Positions 16,406 to 24,746 of a stretch of 53,236 bases of DNA are shown one piece after another. How positions within the stretch are numbered: position 1 is the first letter of the stretch; each line of letters begins with the position of its first letter. The notes below the pieces were generated by a model. The model was not told the DNA's origin. It saw nothing but the letters and a program-made list of their open reading frames with translations, and did no database searches. Position numbers and translations under genes: made by a program. This DNA comes from a virus, in the IMG/VR virus record IMGVR_UViG_3300035099_000117, positions 1 through 53,236 of that record; one strand, given 5' to 3'.

Positions 16406-18388
16406 TCACACCTTGAAGTCGCGTGCGATTCGGCCTTTCTGAAAGTCTCTCTCGCATCGTGATCTGCTGAAATCGCGGAGGCGCTGCGGAGCGGCGAAGG
16501 CGTGCTCCGGCAAGACGTGAAACGACGGTGGCGCGCCTTCTATCGCCCCGGTTGCCGTTAGAAGGCCCTCTCCCCCGAGCGCAATCTTGCCTGCCCAATC
16601 CAGCCGGGCCGCGACGACAACCGTTCCTTCGCCGCTCAGAGCAGTAGCGCCCTGATGAAGGTAAGTGCCGACGGCGACAAGGGTTCCGTTTCCGCTCAGC
16701 GCGCTGGCGCCGGCATGGAGATAGCTTCCGACGGCGGCCAGCGTTCCTTGGCCGCCCAAGGCGGCTGCGCCGAAAACTTCTGGGCCAACTGAGCCCCTCG
16801 CGGCTAGGACACCTTCGCCGGTGAAAGCAGCCTTGCCCGCCCAAGCCACTCGCGGCGCGGCGAGAATGGTTCCTTGACCATTCAGCGCCGACTGCGCGGC
16901 GTAGACATGCGCGCCGGTGGCAACGACTATGCCCTCACCGCTTAGAATAGCAGTGCCTTGGTGAAGATAAGTGCCGAGGGCAATCAGCGTTCCATTTCCG
17001 GTCAGCGACGTGGCAGCAGCGTGGAAATAACTCGCAACGGCTGTCAGTGTTCCCTGTCCGCTTAAGGTCGCTGCCCCCCCGCAGGTGACTGCGCCGACCG
17101 CTGCTACGATTCCCTCGCCGCTCAGAATGGCGGCACCATGCTGAAGGTAGGTGCCAGCGGCAGTAAGCGTCCCTTCGCCACTCAGCGCTGATCGTGCCGA
17201 ATAAAGGCGTGCTCCGGCAGCGGCAACTATGCCCTCGCCATTGAGTGCGGCGGCGCCCTGGTGAATATAGGAGCCGACAGCAGCAAGTGTTCCCTGTCCG
17301 CCGAGGGCCGCAGCGCCAGAGACTTCCCCGCCAGCCGTGGTCCCCCAAGAAGGCCATACTATTCCATCACTACCAGATCCAACTATCAGTCCAGTGACAA
17401 CGTGGAGTTTCCGGCTGACTTGGGGCTTCTGCCATAGGGTTGTCCCCCCGATTAAAACGCCAGCACTTCCAGGGGCTTCTACAACCGTGCCAGTTGCTGT
17501 GATGGTTCCTTCCCCGGTCAAAGCGGCGGCACCGCTCCGATCACAAGCGCCAGCAGCCGCTACAGTGCCGCTGCCGCTGAGAGCCAATGCCCCGGCGAGG
17601 ATGCAACTGCCAACAGCCGCAAGAACGCCGGAACCGAGGAGGGCTGAAACTCCTTTCCAAATCGCGGCCCCAATCGCCGCCAGGGTGCCCACGCCGCTCA
17701 AGGCGGCAGCGCCAGAAACTACCGGCGGGGCAGGCTTGAGCGCAATGGTGCCTAAAATCTTGGTCTGGGTGGTGTTGGAGGCGTAGGTCAGCGTCGTGGC
17801 TCCCGTGGCTCCGGCAGCCGCCTTTCCGCCGTAGGCGACATAGATGCCACCACCGCCTCCCTGGGTGGTGCCGCCATCGGCTCCCTCCGTGATAGACGGG
17901 TTCGCCAGATTCGCGTTCGTCCAACCAGAAGCGCGGGCGCTGGCGTTGTCTCGGGAGTCACAGCCGAAAACCACAATCAGGCAGTCGGCAACGGTGGTCG
18001 TCACATCGTTCGCGGAGAGTGCCGTCACGGTGTTATCGACCTGATTCGTGCCCGAGTTTGTGGCATCCCAGGGATCGCCGTTGGTGATGCATTGGTAGAA
18101 AGCCAGGATAATCGCCCATTTGTGGTCGGAGCCGCCCGTAACGGTCGGCGCGGTTTCTGAAGCCGCGGCGCGTTTCCAGAAAACGTTGAGCGAGGTCGGC
18201 GCGGTGCTCCCCAGACTGATCGGGAAGCCAGAAACCGCCGCGTAGCCCGAGGGCGCATCGACGGCGGCGTTTGATTCGACAAACAGCAGGAAGATGTCGT
18301 CCGCCTGATAGCCTGAAGGCAATCCTGGCGTGACATCGCCCGTGCCGCCCGCGCCCGTCCCTGCCCCTCTGAATAGTGGTATCGCCAT
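16406..18388 (-). CDS. Virion surface protein with about 17 repeats of 20 residues
   Basis: 660 aa. Residues 1-220 form a Gly/Thr-rich beta domain (DDIFLLFVESNAAVDAPSGYAAV). From about residue 222 a 20-residue repeat follows, consensus x-A-A-L-S-G-x-G-T-L-x-A-x-G-x-Y-L-H-x-G. I count 17 copies, interrupted once near 305-350. The last 40 residues are basic (RLRDFSRSRCERDFQKG). Regular G-x-G-T-L strands suggest a beta-solenoid fibre on the head or neck. The DNA of the repeats is similar enough for copy-number changes by recombination. Confidence 0.75.
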   Translation of the reverse strand: MAIPLFRGAGTGAGGTGDVTPGLPSGYQADDIFLLFVESNAAVDAPSGYAAVSGFPISLGSTAPTSLNVFWKRAAASETAPTVTGGSDHKWAIILAFYQCITNGDPWDATNSGTNQVDNTVTALSANDVTTTVADCLIVVFGCDSRDNASARASGWTNANLANPSITEGADGGTTQGGGGGIYVAYGGKAAAGATGATTLTYASNTTQTKILGTIALKPAPPVVSGAAALSGVGTLAAIGAAIWKGVSALLGSGVLAAVGSCILAGALALSGSGTVAAAGACDRSGAAALTGEGTITATGTVVEAPGSAGVLIGGTTLWQKPQVSRKLHVVTGLIVGSGSDGIVWPSWGTTAGGEVSGAAALGGQGTLAAVGSYIHQGAAALNGEGIVAAAGARLYSARSALSGEGTLTAAGTYLQHGAAILSGEGIVAAVGAVTCGGAATLSGQGTLTAVASYFHAAATSLTGNGTLIALGTYLHQGTAILSGEGIVVATGAHVYAAQSALNGQGTILAAPRVAWAGKAAFTGEGVLAARGSVGPEVFGAAALGGQGTLAAVGSYLHAGASALSGNGTLVAVGTYLHQGATALSGEGTVVVAARLDWAGKIALGGEGLLTATGAIEGAPPSFHVLPEHAFAAPQRLRDFSRSRCERDFQKGRIARDFKV

Positions 18389-18392
18389 CGCG

Positions 18393-18485
18393 TCAGCCTG
18401 TCATCCCGAAGGTCAGCGAACTCAGGTGCCCAACTTGAAAATCCTGTTGGCACCAGTGTTCCACTTTGAAGGTTGGCAGAGCCAT
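18393..18485 (-). CDS. Tiny ORF between virion genes
   Basis: 30 codons (MALPTFKVEHWCQQDF...). The ATG lies 6 nt after the stop of the upstream gene and the TGA lies 4 nt before the next start, so it fills the gap exactly. RBS is weak (TAGGATC). Conservation would be needed to call it real. It is reported because its spacing is that of a translated operon gene. Confidence 0.4.
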   Translation of the reverse strand: MALPTFKVEHWCQQDFQVGHLSSLTFGMTG

Positions 18486-18491
18486 CGGATC

Positions 18492-18911
18492 CTACGCAAG
18501 GCTGATGTCGAGGTCCCCCACGTTGAACTTGAACGTATCGCCGGAGTTCACGGTCTTCGGGGTGGTTAAGGCCCCGTAAAACAGGCAATTCCCTGCCCCC
18601 GAAGCGGTGTCCACAATCATCACGTCGGTGATGGTTCCCCAATTGGCCGTGGCCTGCGGGAAGGTGATCGCGTTCACGTTGTCGATCAACCCGGCTGCGC
18701 CCGGCGCAGTCCAGTTGGCATCGGATTGCGCGACTTGCTGCCGAGCGTAACTGCCGCCGGAGACTTCACCCGGCGTGCTGCCCGTCGCGGTGTCATCGAG
18801 CGTGGCTGTCCACAGGCCGATGTAAATGGCCGAGGGTTTCCACGCCGTCTGGCTCCGAAAGAGGAGGTTCAAGAGCTGAGCCTCAAGGTAATCGCTTAGA
18901 TTGTTCGCCAT
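18492..18911 (-). CDS. Conserved-type phage virion protein
   Basis: 139 aa (MANNLSDYLEAQLLNLLFR). Contains IYIGLWTATLDDTATGSTPGEVSGGSYARQQV, a pattern frequent in phage virion proteins annotated as tail fibre or structural, with YIGL, P.EVSG..YAR.. as fixed points. Probably a small trimeric surface protein. It shares an operon with the 212-aa and 376-aa genes just upstream. Confidence 0.72.
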   Translation of the reverse strand: MANNLSDYLEAQLLNLLFRSQTAWKPSAIYIGLWTATLDDTATGSTPGEVSGGSYARQQVAQSDANWTAPGAAGLIDNVNAITFPQATANWGTITDVMIVDTASGAGNCLFYGALTTPKTVNSGDTFKFNVGDLDISLA

Positions 18912-18920
18912 GATCTTCTC

Positions 18921-19559
18921 CTATGGTGCTGTCACTAAGGTCACCAGCGTATCGTCACACCCGGTTGCGGTGCAACGCAGAGTAATTACGTTTCCGTTCA
19001 GATCGCCCGCGCCGAAATCTACTCGGTAGATTCCGTTTGCAACTTCCGCCACGTTTGCCAGAGTGCCCGCGGCGAAGGCTCCACCGTCAATCGAACGCGC
19101 GCAGGTTACGGTCTTGCCGGTTACTGGCTGGTGGTTGGTAGAATCCGTCATCAGGAACTCAAAATTGGCTAGGGCCTGGTTCTTTTTAATGTTCGAGGCG
19201 ATCGGTACATCATCCAACTGGATTTCGAGGGGCAGCATAGCGATTCCAGCGCCTTTGATGTGAAAGTTGACCCAACCTGCGCCTGGAGCCAACGCTGCAT
19301 TTGGTAATCCAAGCTCATAGAACCCCGGTTGATTAGTGCCATCCTTTTCAACAAATCCACCAGAAGTCCACGTCCCGCGTGTGGCAGCGACCAGGGAGAC
19401 GGCCGTGCCCCCGACATCCCCGTCATCTTCTCGGCAGTAGTAGCAAGTCACGCTGGTGTTGGTCAATCCAGTCTTGCCTGCGCCGGTGGTTGAGGTAGAG
19501 TCTTGGATGAACACCATCACGCGCTTCGACGTTGTGCCTTTTTTGATAGCTAGCTTCAC
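18921..19559 (-). CDS. Virion protein, Ig-like beta type
   Basis: 212 aa (MKLAIKKGTTSKRVMVFIQDS). Two beta modules of about 100 residues. FYELGLPNAALAPG near residue 87 and IYRVDFGAGDLNGNVITLRCTA near 180 resemble each other (G-x-Y-x-(L/V)-(G/D)-(L/F)...) and suggest a duplicated domain. This protein type is often seen near head genes of metagenomic phages. Function unknown. Confidence 0.7.
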   Translation of the reverse strand: MKLAIKKGTTSKRVMVFIQDSTSTTGAGKTGLTNTSVTCYYCREDDGDVGGTAVSLVAATRGTWTSGGFVEKDGTNQPGFYELGLPNAALAPGAGWVNFHIKGAGIAMLPLEIQLDDVPIASNIKKNQALANFEFLMTDSTNHQPVTGKTVTCARSIDGGAFAAGTLANVAEVANGIYRVDFGAGDLNGNVITLRCTATGCDDTLVTLVTAP

Positions 19560-19560
19560 G

Positions 19561-20691
19561 TCAGCCTCTCATCCCTCCGCTCATGCCGGGATGCACCAGC
19601 AAACCGCCACCGCCGCCCGCGCCATCGTCAACTGAACTGACGAAGAGGCCCATCCAAGGTCGCCGTGTGGTCAGACTATTGTTCCAAGCCCCGCCATCGA
19701 CCCGGTAGGCGTAGTGGAATTCCACGCCTCCAGCGCAAGCCATAAAGTGATTGGCGTCGGCCACCTCGAATGATCGTTGGTAAACATCCGCTACCGCTTG
19801 AGTGGGTTTTACGGCAAGATAATATTCGGTATCCTTAGCGAGGGAAATCTCAGAAGCAAACGGAACGAGGTTCATTCGTTGGTTGAGTGTATAGGCGGCA
19901 TTGGCATCTATAGAGACTGTTCCACCCTCCATTGGCGTCGTCCCCTCGTAGAGGACAATATCGTAATTAGCGGTGTTGACGTTTGTTCCGTTGTGAACCC
20001 AACAAGCATCAACTTTGACAGGAAACGGGAACTTGAAATGCAGGGCAACCTCGTCTGGATCACTGGTTGACCTGAAGCTGTAGGTGATGAGGTTGGATGC
20101 TGGCAAGGCGCCATACAGAGTCCCGAACGTCCCGTCGGCAAACTCTAGGATGCAGTTCACCTGGACACTCTGTGCTGCCCAACCAGTCGTGTAGAGGGCG
20201 CTGGCACATTGGTGCAGCTCCATATAATTATTGAGATTAAGGCCGGAGATTACTACGGAATCCGAACCTAAGCGCCCGCCAGCGTCATATTCAATTACCA
20301 GCGACAGGAGTTCACCAAATGCCACAGTGCGGCTGGCGCTCAAAGGGTTTGTTCGATACCAGACGTTTGAGGTGAATCCAGCATCGCTATTGGCAATCGC
20401 CACAGTCTGATCCTGCGTGCCGTCAGGTTGGATGGGTGGCCCGGCGGCCAGGTTTACGTGCTGCAAGGAAACCGTCAGGCCACTACCTCCAGCTTTTGTC
20501 ACCGCCCCAAAGCGAAAGCCGACGCGCGTGATGGTCTTGCTGGCCCGGTCTTTGTTCCAAACTCTCCCGGAGAAGGCGACTTTTTCCCCTGTGGCATCAA
20601 TGACGAGGAGGTTGGAAAATGACGGATCGCCAGCATTGGGCAATGGCCCCGGGATCATCAATCCTGAACCGGCAAGTCGTTGCCAAGCCAT
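19561..20691 (-). CDS. Virion surface/adhesion-type protein
   Basis: 376 aa, beta-rich. MIPGPLPNAGDPSFSNLLVIDATGEKVAFSGRV and later YYLAVKPTQAVADVYQRSF suggest sandwich domains used in capsid decoration or glycan binding. It ends in a glycine-rich tail (DDGAGGGGGLLVHPGMSGGMRG). Start overlaps the upstream gene stop by one base. No family recognised with certainty. Confidence 0.7.
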   Translation of the reverse strand: MAWQRLAGSGLMIPGPLPNAGDPSFSNLLVIDATGEKVAFSGRVWNKDRASKTITRVGFRFGAVTKAGGSGLTVSLQHVNLAAGPPIQPDGTQDQTVAIANSDAGFTSNVWYRTNPLSASRTVAFGELLSLVIEYDAGGRLGSDSVVISGLNLNNYMELHQCASALYTTGWAAQSVQVNCILEFADGTFGTLYGALPASNLITYSFRSTSDPDEVALHFKFPFPVKVDACWVHNGTNVNTANYDIVLYEGTTPMEGGTVSIDANAAYTLNQRMNLVPFASEISLAKDTEYYLAVKPTQAVADVYQRSFEVADANHFMACAGGVEFHYAYRVDGGAWNNSLTTRRPWMGLFVSSVDDGAGGGGGLLVHPGMSGGMRG

Positions 20692-20927
20692 TAGGCAATC
20701 ACCTGATTCAGCAAGCTCGCCAAGGTCGCTCCCTGGCTCAACCGATAGCGCGCCCAGGCCAAAACCAAGGCGGCTTTCGGGCCGTAATCGAAGCTCTCGA
20801 ATGCTTGCCGGAGTTCATCGAGCGAGATGTTCACCGTGCGCTCCACGCCATCTTCGTCAATGGTGAGCCGATAGTGCTGGCACGGCGCGGGATTAATGCG
20901 CACCGCATTCGTGATCGACAGGCTCAT
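20691..20927 (-). CDS. Small protein of the portal-proximal module
   Basis: 78 aa (MSLSITNAVRINPAPCQHYRLTIDEDG). Helical C-terminal half (LDELRQAFESFDYGPKAALVLAWARYRLSQGATLASLLNQ). RBS GGAGGCG about 8 nt upstream. Lies between two virion-type genes. The fold may be a small head-accessory protein. No match recognised. Confidence 0.68.
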   Translation of the reverse strand: MSLSITNAVRINPAPCQHYRLTIDEDGVERTVNISLDELRQAFESFDYGPKAALVLAWARYRLSQGATLASLLNQVIA

Positions 20928-20963
20928 GCTAAATCGCCTCCATCCTCAGCGCCTCTCCAGCGC

Positions 20964-21281
20964 TTAGCTGATTCCCTGAATCTGCGCCACCGTCAACGCC
21001 GGACTCGCATCCGCCGCCGATTTGCGGACCCGCAGCCAGCGGAACGGGGTGGTGATCGACACGTAGCCGTCCGCCGAGATGTCCGAGCCGACCTTCAGCG
21101 TCCCGTCCCCGGCGATAGGCGTGACCGCCGCAGGTTTCGCGTAGGTGTTCGAGACGTAAATCTGCGCCTTGTCGTTACCCGCAAATCCGAAAATGGCTAT
21201 CGTGTACGGCACCAGAAGATTGTCAACCTGAATCCACGTCCCCTCGCTTACTCCGCTGCTCGACAGAATCTCTTGGTTCAT
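20964..21281 (-). CDS. Small virion-module protein
   Basis: 105 aa (MNQEILSSSGVSEGTWIQVDN). Beta-rich with a FRWLRVRKSA segment, a layout seen in discoidin-like fragments that position a surface loop. RBS GGGGGTGCAGG just upstream. Lies in the run of accessory virion genes between portal and protease. Function unknown. Confidence 0.68.
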   Translation of the reverse strand: MNQEILSSSGVSEGTWIQVDNLLVPYTIAIFGFAGNDKAQIYVSNTYAKPAAVTPIAGDGTLKVGSDISADGYVSITTPFRWLRVRKSAADASPALTVAQIQGIS

Positions 21282-21293
21282 CCTGCACCCCCG

Positions 21294-21428
21294 CTATTTG
21301 CCCGGAAAATACTTCAAGCGATCAACGATGTTTCGATGATTGCGCAGCATCCAGAAAGGCTTACGCCAGAAGAGAGGACCCCAATCCCTTGTAAACCTTT
21401 TCACGGCGACGCGCTTGGCTTTATTCAT
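21294..21428 (-). CDS. Basic 44-residue protein
   Basis: 44 aa (MNKAKRVAVKRFTRDWGPLFWRKPF...). ATG 21428 overlaps the portal stop (ATGA) and has GTGGAGTAAAGC as RBS. Very basic and Trp-rich (two W-R-K-P/W-M motifs), unlike its acidic neighbours, so it may bind nucleic acid or the portal. Too short for family assignment. Confidence 0.6.
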   Translation of the reverse strand: MNKAKRVAVKRFTRDWGPLFWRKPFWMLRNHRNIVDRLKYFPGK

Positions 21429-23971
21429 GCTTTACTCCACTGATACGTTGACTCGTCCTGAAAAATCTCGATTAGCTCGCCCCGGCACATCCGGCCCCCT
21501 TCGCAATCTTTCCCCGGCCACCAGTCGATCTCGTCCAGGCTGTAATAGGCGTCGCCCTTGCCTTCAAGACAGGGATCGCAGGTGCGGTCGTCGTCGAATT
21601 CGTGCCGATACCACATGCGGATTTCCGGCGCGAGCGTCGCGTAGGCATCGAAGCGTCCCGCCTGGATGGCATTGCGCGAGGCGCGCAGCGCCGCGTTGTC
21701 CAAAGCGCCGTCCGAGGCTCCGGCAACATTCTCGACGACGAAGTCGGCGAGCGGTTTGCCCGTGAGCCCGCGCTCCAGCCCCGTCACGGTGAAGCTGTTG
21801 GCCAAGCCGATCAGCCAGCCCTGACTCTGAGCCACGGCGAGCGTGGCAAGCTCTTCGGGGGTTCTGGTGACGGCTTTCTTTTTCTCTTTCGCCTCTTCTT
21901 CCAACTTCAGGCCGCGAAGATTCAGCACTTCCGCATTGCGTCTCCGGCCCGTGGCCCGCCAGCGTTCGCTGAAGACCCGCTCCCGGCCGTAATCGGCGTT
22001 CCGTTCGAGCAGCGCCGCTATCTTCCCAGCGGCGTCCCTGTCATGTTCCAGCGCCAGGCCGTGCCGACGGTCGGAGCGGTCTATCGGCAGCAGCATCCGG
22101 TGCAGCTCGTCAAGCCACGCAGATTTTCTGGAGCGTAGAGTCTCGGCCACGCGCCGTGCCGTGCTCTCAGCTTTGCTGGACTGCGCTCGCAGATTGATCT
22201 TGTTTTCACCCACGCGCGAGTAGGGCGGGAACTTCGCTGCTTCCGTGAGGCGCATCGTCAGTGCCGGCTCTTGCTTCGGCATGCCCCCAGTAGCCTGCTT
22301 CGGTATCTCGCCGCCGCCAGCAGATTCGTCCGGTATCGTATCTTCCGGTGCATTCTCCGCCTCTCGCACCGTCTGCGCGATGGCCCGGAAACGCGGACGC
22401 GCCTTCTCCTTCGCCGGCAGCCCGGCCAACTCCAGCAGCTTATTCTCCAGCGCGTCGCTGGGCTGGATGGCATCCGTGTTGTCCTGCATCAGCCAGCGTA
22501 TGGACTCGAACAGCTTGATGGGATTCAGCACGGCGATCTTCGCCGGTTTCAGCAGCGGATACGGCATCCGGTCAATGCGCAGCGCGTGCGGCAGTTCATA
22601 GTTGTAGTCCACCAGGCGGCGCACGACGGAGAGGTTGATCTCTTCGGCGATCATCTCGGCCACGGAGTTCTCCGCCAAATTGAAGAAGTCCGAAAGCGTC
22701 TCGCCCGTCGCGTAGCTCCCCGTCACCTTCTCAGCCAGATGCAGGAAGCCGGCCAGCACGTTCATGTAGATTTGCGCGGCGTGGTACCGCATCGACTCCA
22801 CCACGTCGTGCGTCTGCCCCTCGACGCCCTTCAGGCCGAACTTGAAGCCGGGCGGGCAGACGACGCCCATCGCCTCGTGCGCCGCCAGCTCCGTCACGTA
22901 TTTCCTGGCCGCCTCGATGTCTTTCGGGCTCGCCCCTTCCGGCACCTCGAAGTAAGGCACGCCGACTGCGTTGTGCTCTGCGGCGATGCCGTTGATGCGC
23001 GTCAGATTATCGAGGAAATACCAGTCGAGGAAGGCCGAGCGAAGCGCGCTGATGCCGTAGAAGTTCGCTCCTAATTTGCCGAAAGTGAACGTGGTCAGCT
23101 TCTGAGCCGGGACGATGACGTTGACGTATTCGTTGCGCCGATAGCCGAGCTGTTCCAGGGCGAGCAGAGTCATGCCGTCGTAATCCACCCACCACCGGTA
23201 GAAGGTTATCGGCAGGCGCGGGGCCAATGCGCGAACCCTCACGCGGCTGCCGTCCACGGCCCAGAGGATCTCGTGCGCCGCGCAGCCGTAGAGCAAGCAG
23301 AGCAGCGCGTTCGAGATCACAGACTTGAACGTCTGCGAGGCGTAGCCCCCGGTGCGCATCGGCGTCTCCAGGCCGCCGAACACGTTCTCGCGCACCATGT
23401 CGGCGAGCTCGACGGCGAATTCGTAGCCCGGTTCGTTCGGATTCAGCGCTGGCCTCACCTCCCATTCCGCCGTCTCGATGGGCAGCCAGCAGGCGCGCAG
23501 CGAGGCGCGCACGGGCACGGAAGTTCGAAACATCTTGTCGTAGTACGGCAGAGCGTTTCGCCCGATGAACTGCGCGTTGTATTCCTGAAGGTCGGTCAGG
23601 AACCCCGCCGTGAACAGCGTGCCCACCGCGCCCAGAGTCATCGTCGTGACCGGACGTTCAGGCCGCTCGGTCGGGGGAGCCATGGGGCGCGAGCCCGTAG
23701 GCGTGAGAACGGGCCGGGCCGCGTCGGGGATGCCTATCTCGCCGCGCGTCGGGCCACCGGGATACAGCGGAGTCTCCTGCGTCGGGGGAACCGTGGAGAT
23801 CGAAGGCAGCGACTGGTCGGGTGTCAGCCGCGCATAGACACCATCGGCAAGAACCGCATATCGACTGATCTTGCCAGTCAGTTCCCCCTGATCATTTCGC
23901 AGCGGGATGTCGATGAATCTGCCGGGCTCACGCGCTAGAAAACGACGCCAGAAAGGTGTGCGTCTCGCCAT
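21425..23971 (-). CDS. Portal protein (Mu gp29-like) fused to MuF/SPP1 gp7-type head morphogenesis domain
   Basis: 848 aa. Residues about 90-560 match the DUF935/Mu gp29 portal pattern (RASLRACWLPIETAEWEVRP, YGISALRSAFLDWYFLDNLTR, GSYATGETLSDFFNLAENSVAEMIAEEIN). Residues about 720-840 match the SPP1 gp7/Mu gpF minor head pattern (MWYRHEFDDDRTCDPC, MCRGELIEIF, with Cys pairs). Normally these are two genes, and here they are one frame. The linker is rich in charged helices around 590-700. The fusion would tether the minor head protein to the portal. No stop or frameshift separates them. Confidence 0.85.
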   Translation of the reverse strand: MARRTPFWRRFLAREPGRFIDIPLRNDQGELTGKISRYAVLADGVYARLTPDQSLPSISTVPPTQETPLYPGGPTRGEIGIPDAARPVLTPTGSRPMAPPTERPERPVTTMTLGAVGTLFTAGFLTDLQEYNAQFIGRNALPYYDKMFRTSVPVRASLRACWLPIETAEWEVRPALNPNEPGYEFAVELADMVRENVFGGLETPMRTGGYASQTFKSVISNALLCLLYGCAAHEILWAVDGSRVRVRALAPRLPITFYRWWVDYDGMTLLALEQLGYRRNEYVNVIVPAQKLTTFTFGKLGANFYGISALRSAFLDWYFLDNLTRINGIAAEHNAVGVPYFEVPEGASPKDIEAARKYVTELAAHEAMGVVCPPGFKFGLKGVEGQTHDVVESMRYHAAQIYMNVLAGFLHLAEKVTGSYATGETLSDFFNLAENSVAEMIAEEINLSVVRRLVDYNYELPHALRIDRMPYPLLKPAKIAVLNPIKLFESIRWLMQDNTDAIQPSDALENKLLELAGLPAKEKARPRFRAIAQTVREAENAPEDTIPDESAGGGEIPKQATGGMPKQEPALTMRLTEAAKFPPYSRVGENKINLRAQSSKAESTARRVAETLRSRKSAWLDELHRMLLPIDRSDRRHGLALEHDRDAAGKIAALLERNADYGRERVFSERWRATGRRRNAEVLNLRGLKLEEEAKEKKKAVTRTPEELATLAVAQSQGWLIGLANSFTVTGLERGLTGKPLADFVVENVAGASDGALDNAALRASRNAIQAGRFDAYATLAPEIRMWYRHEFDDDRTCDPCLEGKGDAYYSLDEIDWWPGKDCEGGRMCRGELIEIFQDESTYQWSKA

Positions 23972-24006
23972 CTTGCCCGAATAGTAGGACTAGGCAATTG
24001 ACGCTG

Positions 24007-24537
24007 TCAAGCAATCTTTTTTTTGCGCCACCGCCGAATCGCGCTCCGCAGGCACGCCACGGGATACATCAGCGCCGCAGCGAACAGCCCGAGGACCAGG
24101 AATGCCAAGCACATGGCCTTGCCGTACCAGGGCAAATCTCCGAGCGATCCGTTTGCTTCTTCCTTTCTCGGCGGAAGCCCCTGCTTTTCCTGCCAGAACG
24201 GGCAGAGCTGACAGAACTCGGCGCGCGGCATTACTTCCCGCATCTGCTCGCGCACCGCCGCGTTTTGCTCCGCCTTCACATAGTCCAGCAATTCTGGGCA
24301 GCGGCAGACGAGAACCATCATGGGCGGGCCTTGGAGCATCGGCATCTGCGCCATCAACTGCTTCTTCGGCGTGCCGACGAGCAGCGGGTCTTGGGCAACC
24401 TCGAACGATTGCAGGCTGATCGCGACACTCACTATCGCCCGCGGGAACAGCCATTCGCAGCGGCTCACTTCCTCCGCGCTCCGCGGCCTGCCCCACAACC
24501 AGGACAGCCTTGTAAAGTCAAGGTTCTCTTCTGTCAT
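24007..24537 (-). CDS. Unknown protein with C-terminal membrane segment
   Basis: 176 aa (MTEENLDFTRLSWLWGRPRSAEEV). Cys pair C-R-C near residue 79 and C-Q-L-C near 110. One transmembrane segment (MCLAFLVLGLFAAALMYPVACL) near the end, followed by a basic tail RRWRKKK. The ATG overlaps the upstream stop (TAATG). Between terminase and portal, an unusual place for a membrane protein. Role unknown. Confidence 0.65.
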   Translation of the reverse strand: MTEENLDFTRLSWLWGRPRSAEEVSRCEWLFPRAIVSVAISLQSFEVAQDPLLVGTPKKQLMAQMPMLQGPPMMVLVCRCPELLDYVKAEQNAAVREQMREVMPRAEFCQLCPFWQEKQGLPPRKEEANGSLGDLPWYGKAMCLAFLVLGLFAAALMYPVACLRSAIRRWRKKKIA

Positions 24538-24734
24538 TATATCTGTTCCTTTGTCGGTTTCAATGTATCAATCTCAGCTTCGCGACCACCTAGGACTTCG
24601 CGTAATCGACGGTCTAGTTGAGCAAGTGAAATCTCAAGAACACCTAAGGCAGCCGGCGCATATTTGCAGCGCTCTTTAATCTGAGTGTGAAGCGTCTCTA
24701 ATGTCTCGCTTAGTTCCTCTGTTTCCTTTGGCAT
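24537..24734 (-). CDS. Short coiled-coil protein
   Basis: 65 aa (MPKETEELSETLETLHTQIKERCKYA). Two amphipathic helices with heptad pattern. Strong RBS GAGGAGG before ATG. Sits between terminase large and the membrane gene. May be an oligomerising accessory factor. No family recognised. Confidence 0.65.
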   Translation of the reverse strand: MPKETEELSETLETLHTQIKERCKYAPAALGVLEISLAQLDRRLREVLGGREAEIDTLKPTKEQI

Positions 24735-24746
24735 AACATCGCCTCC

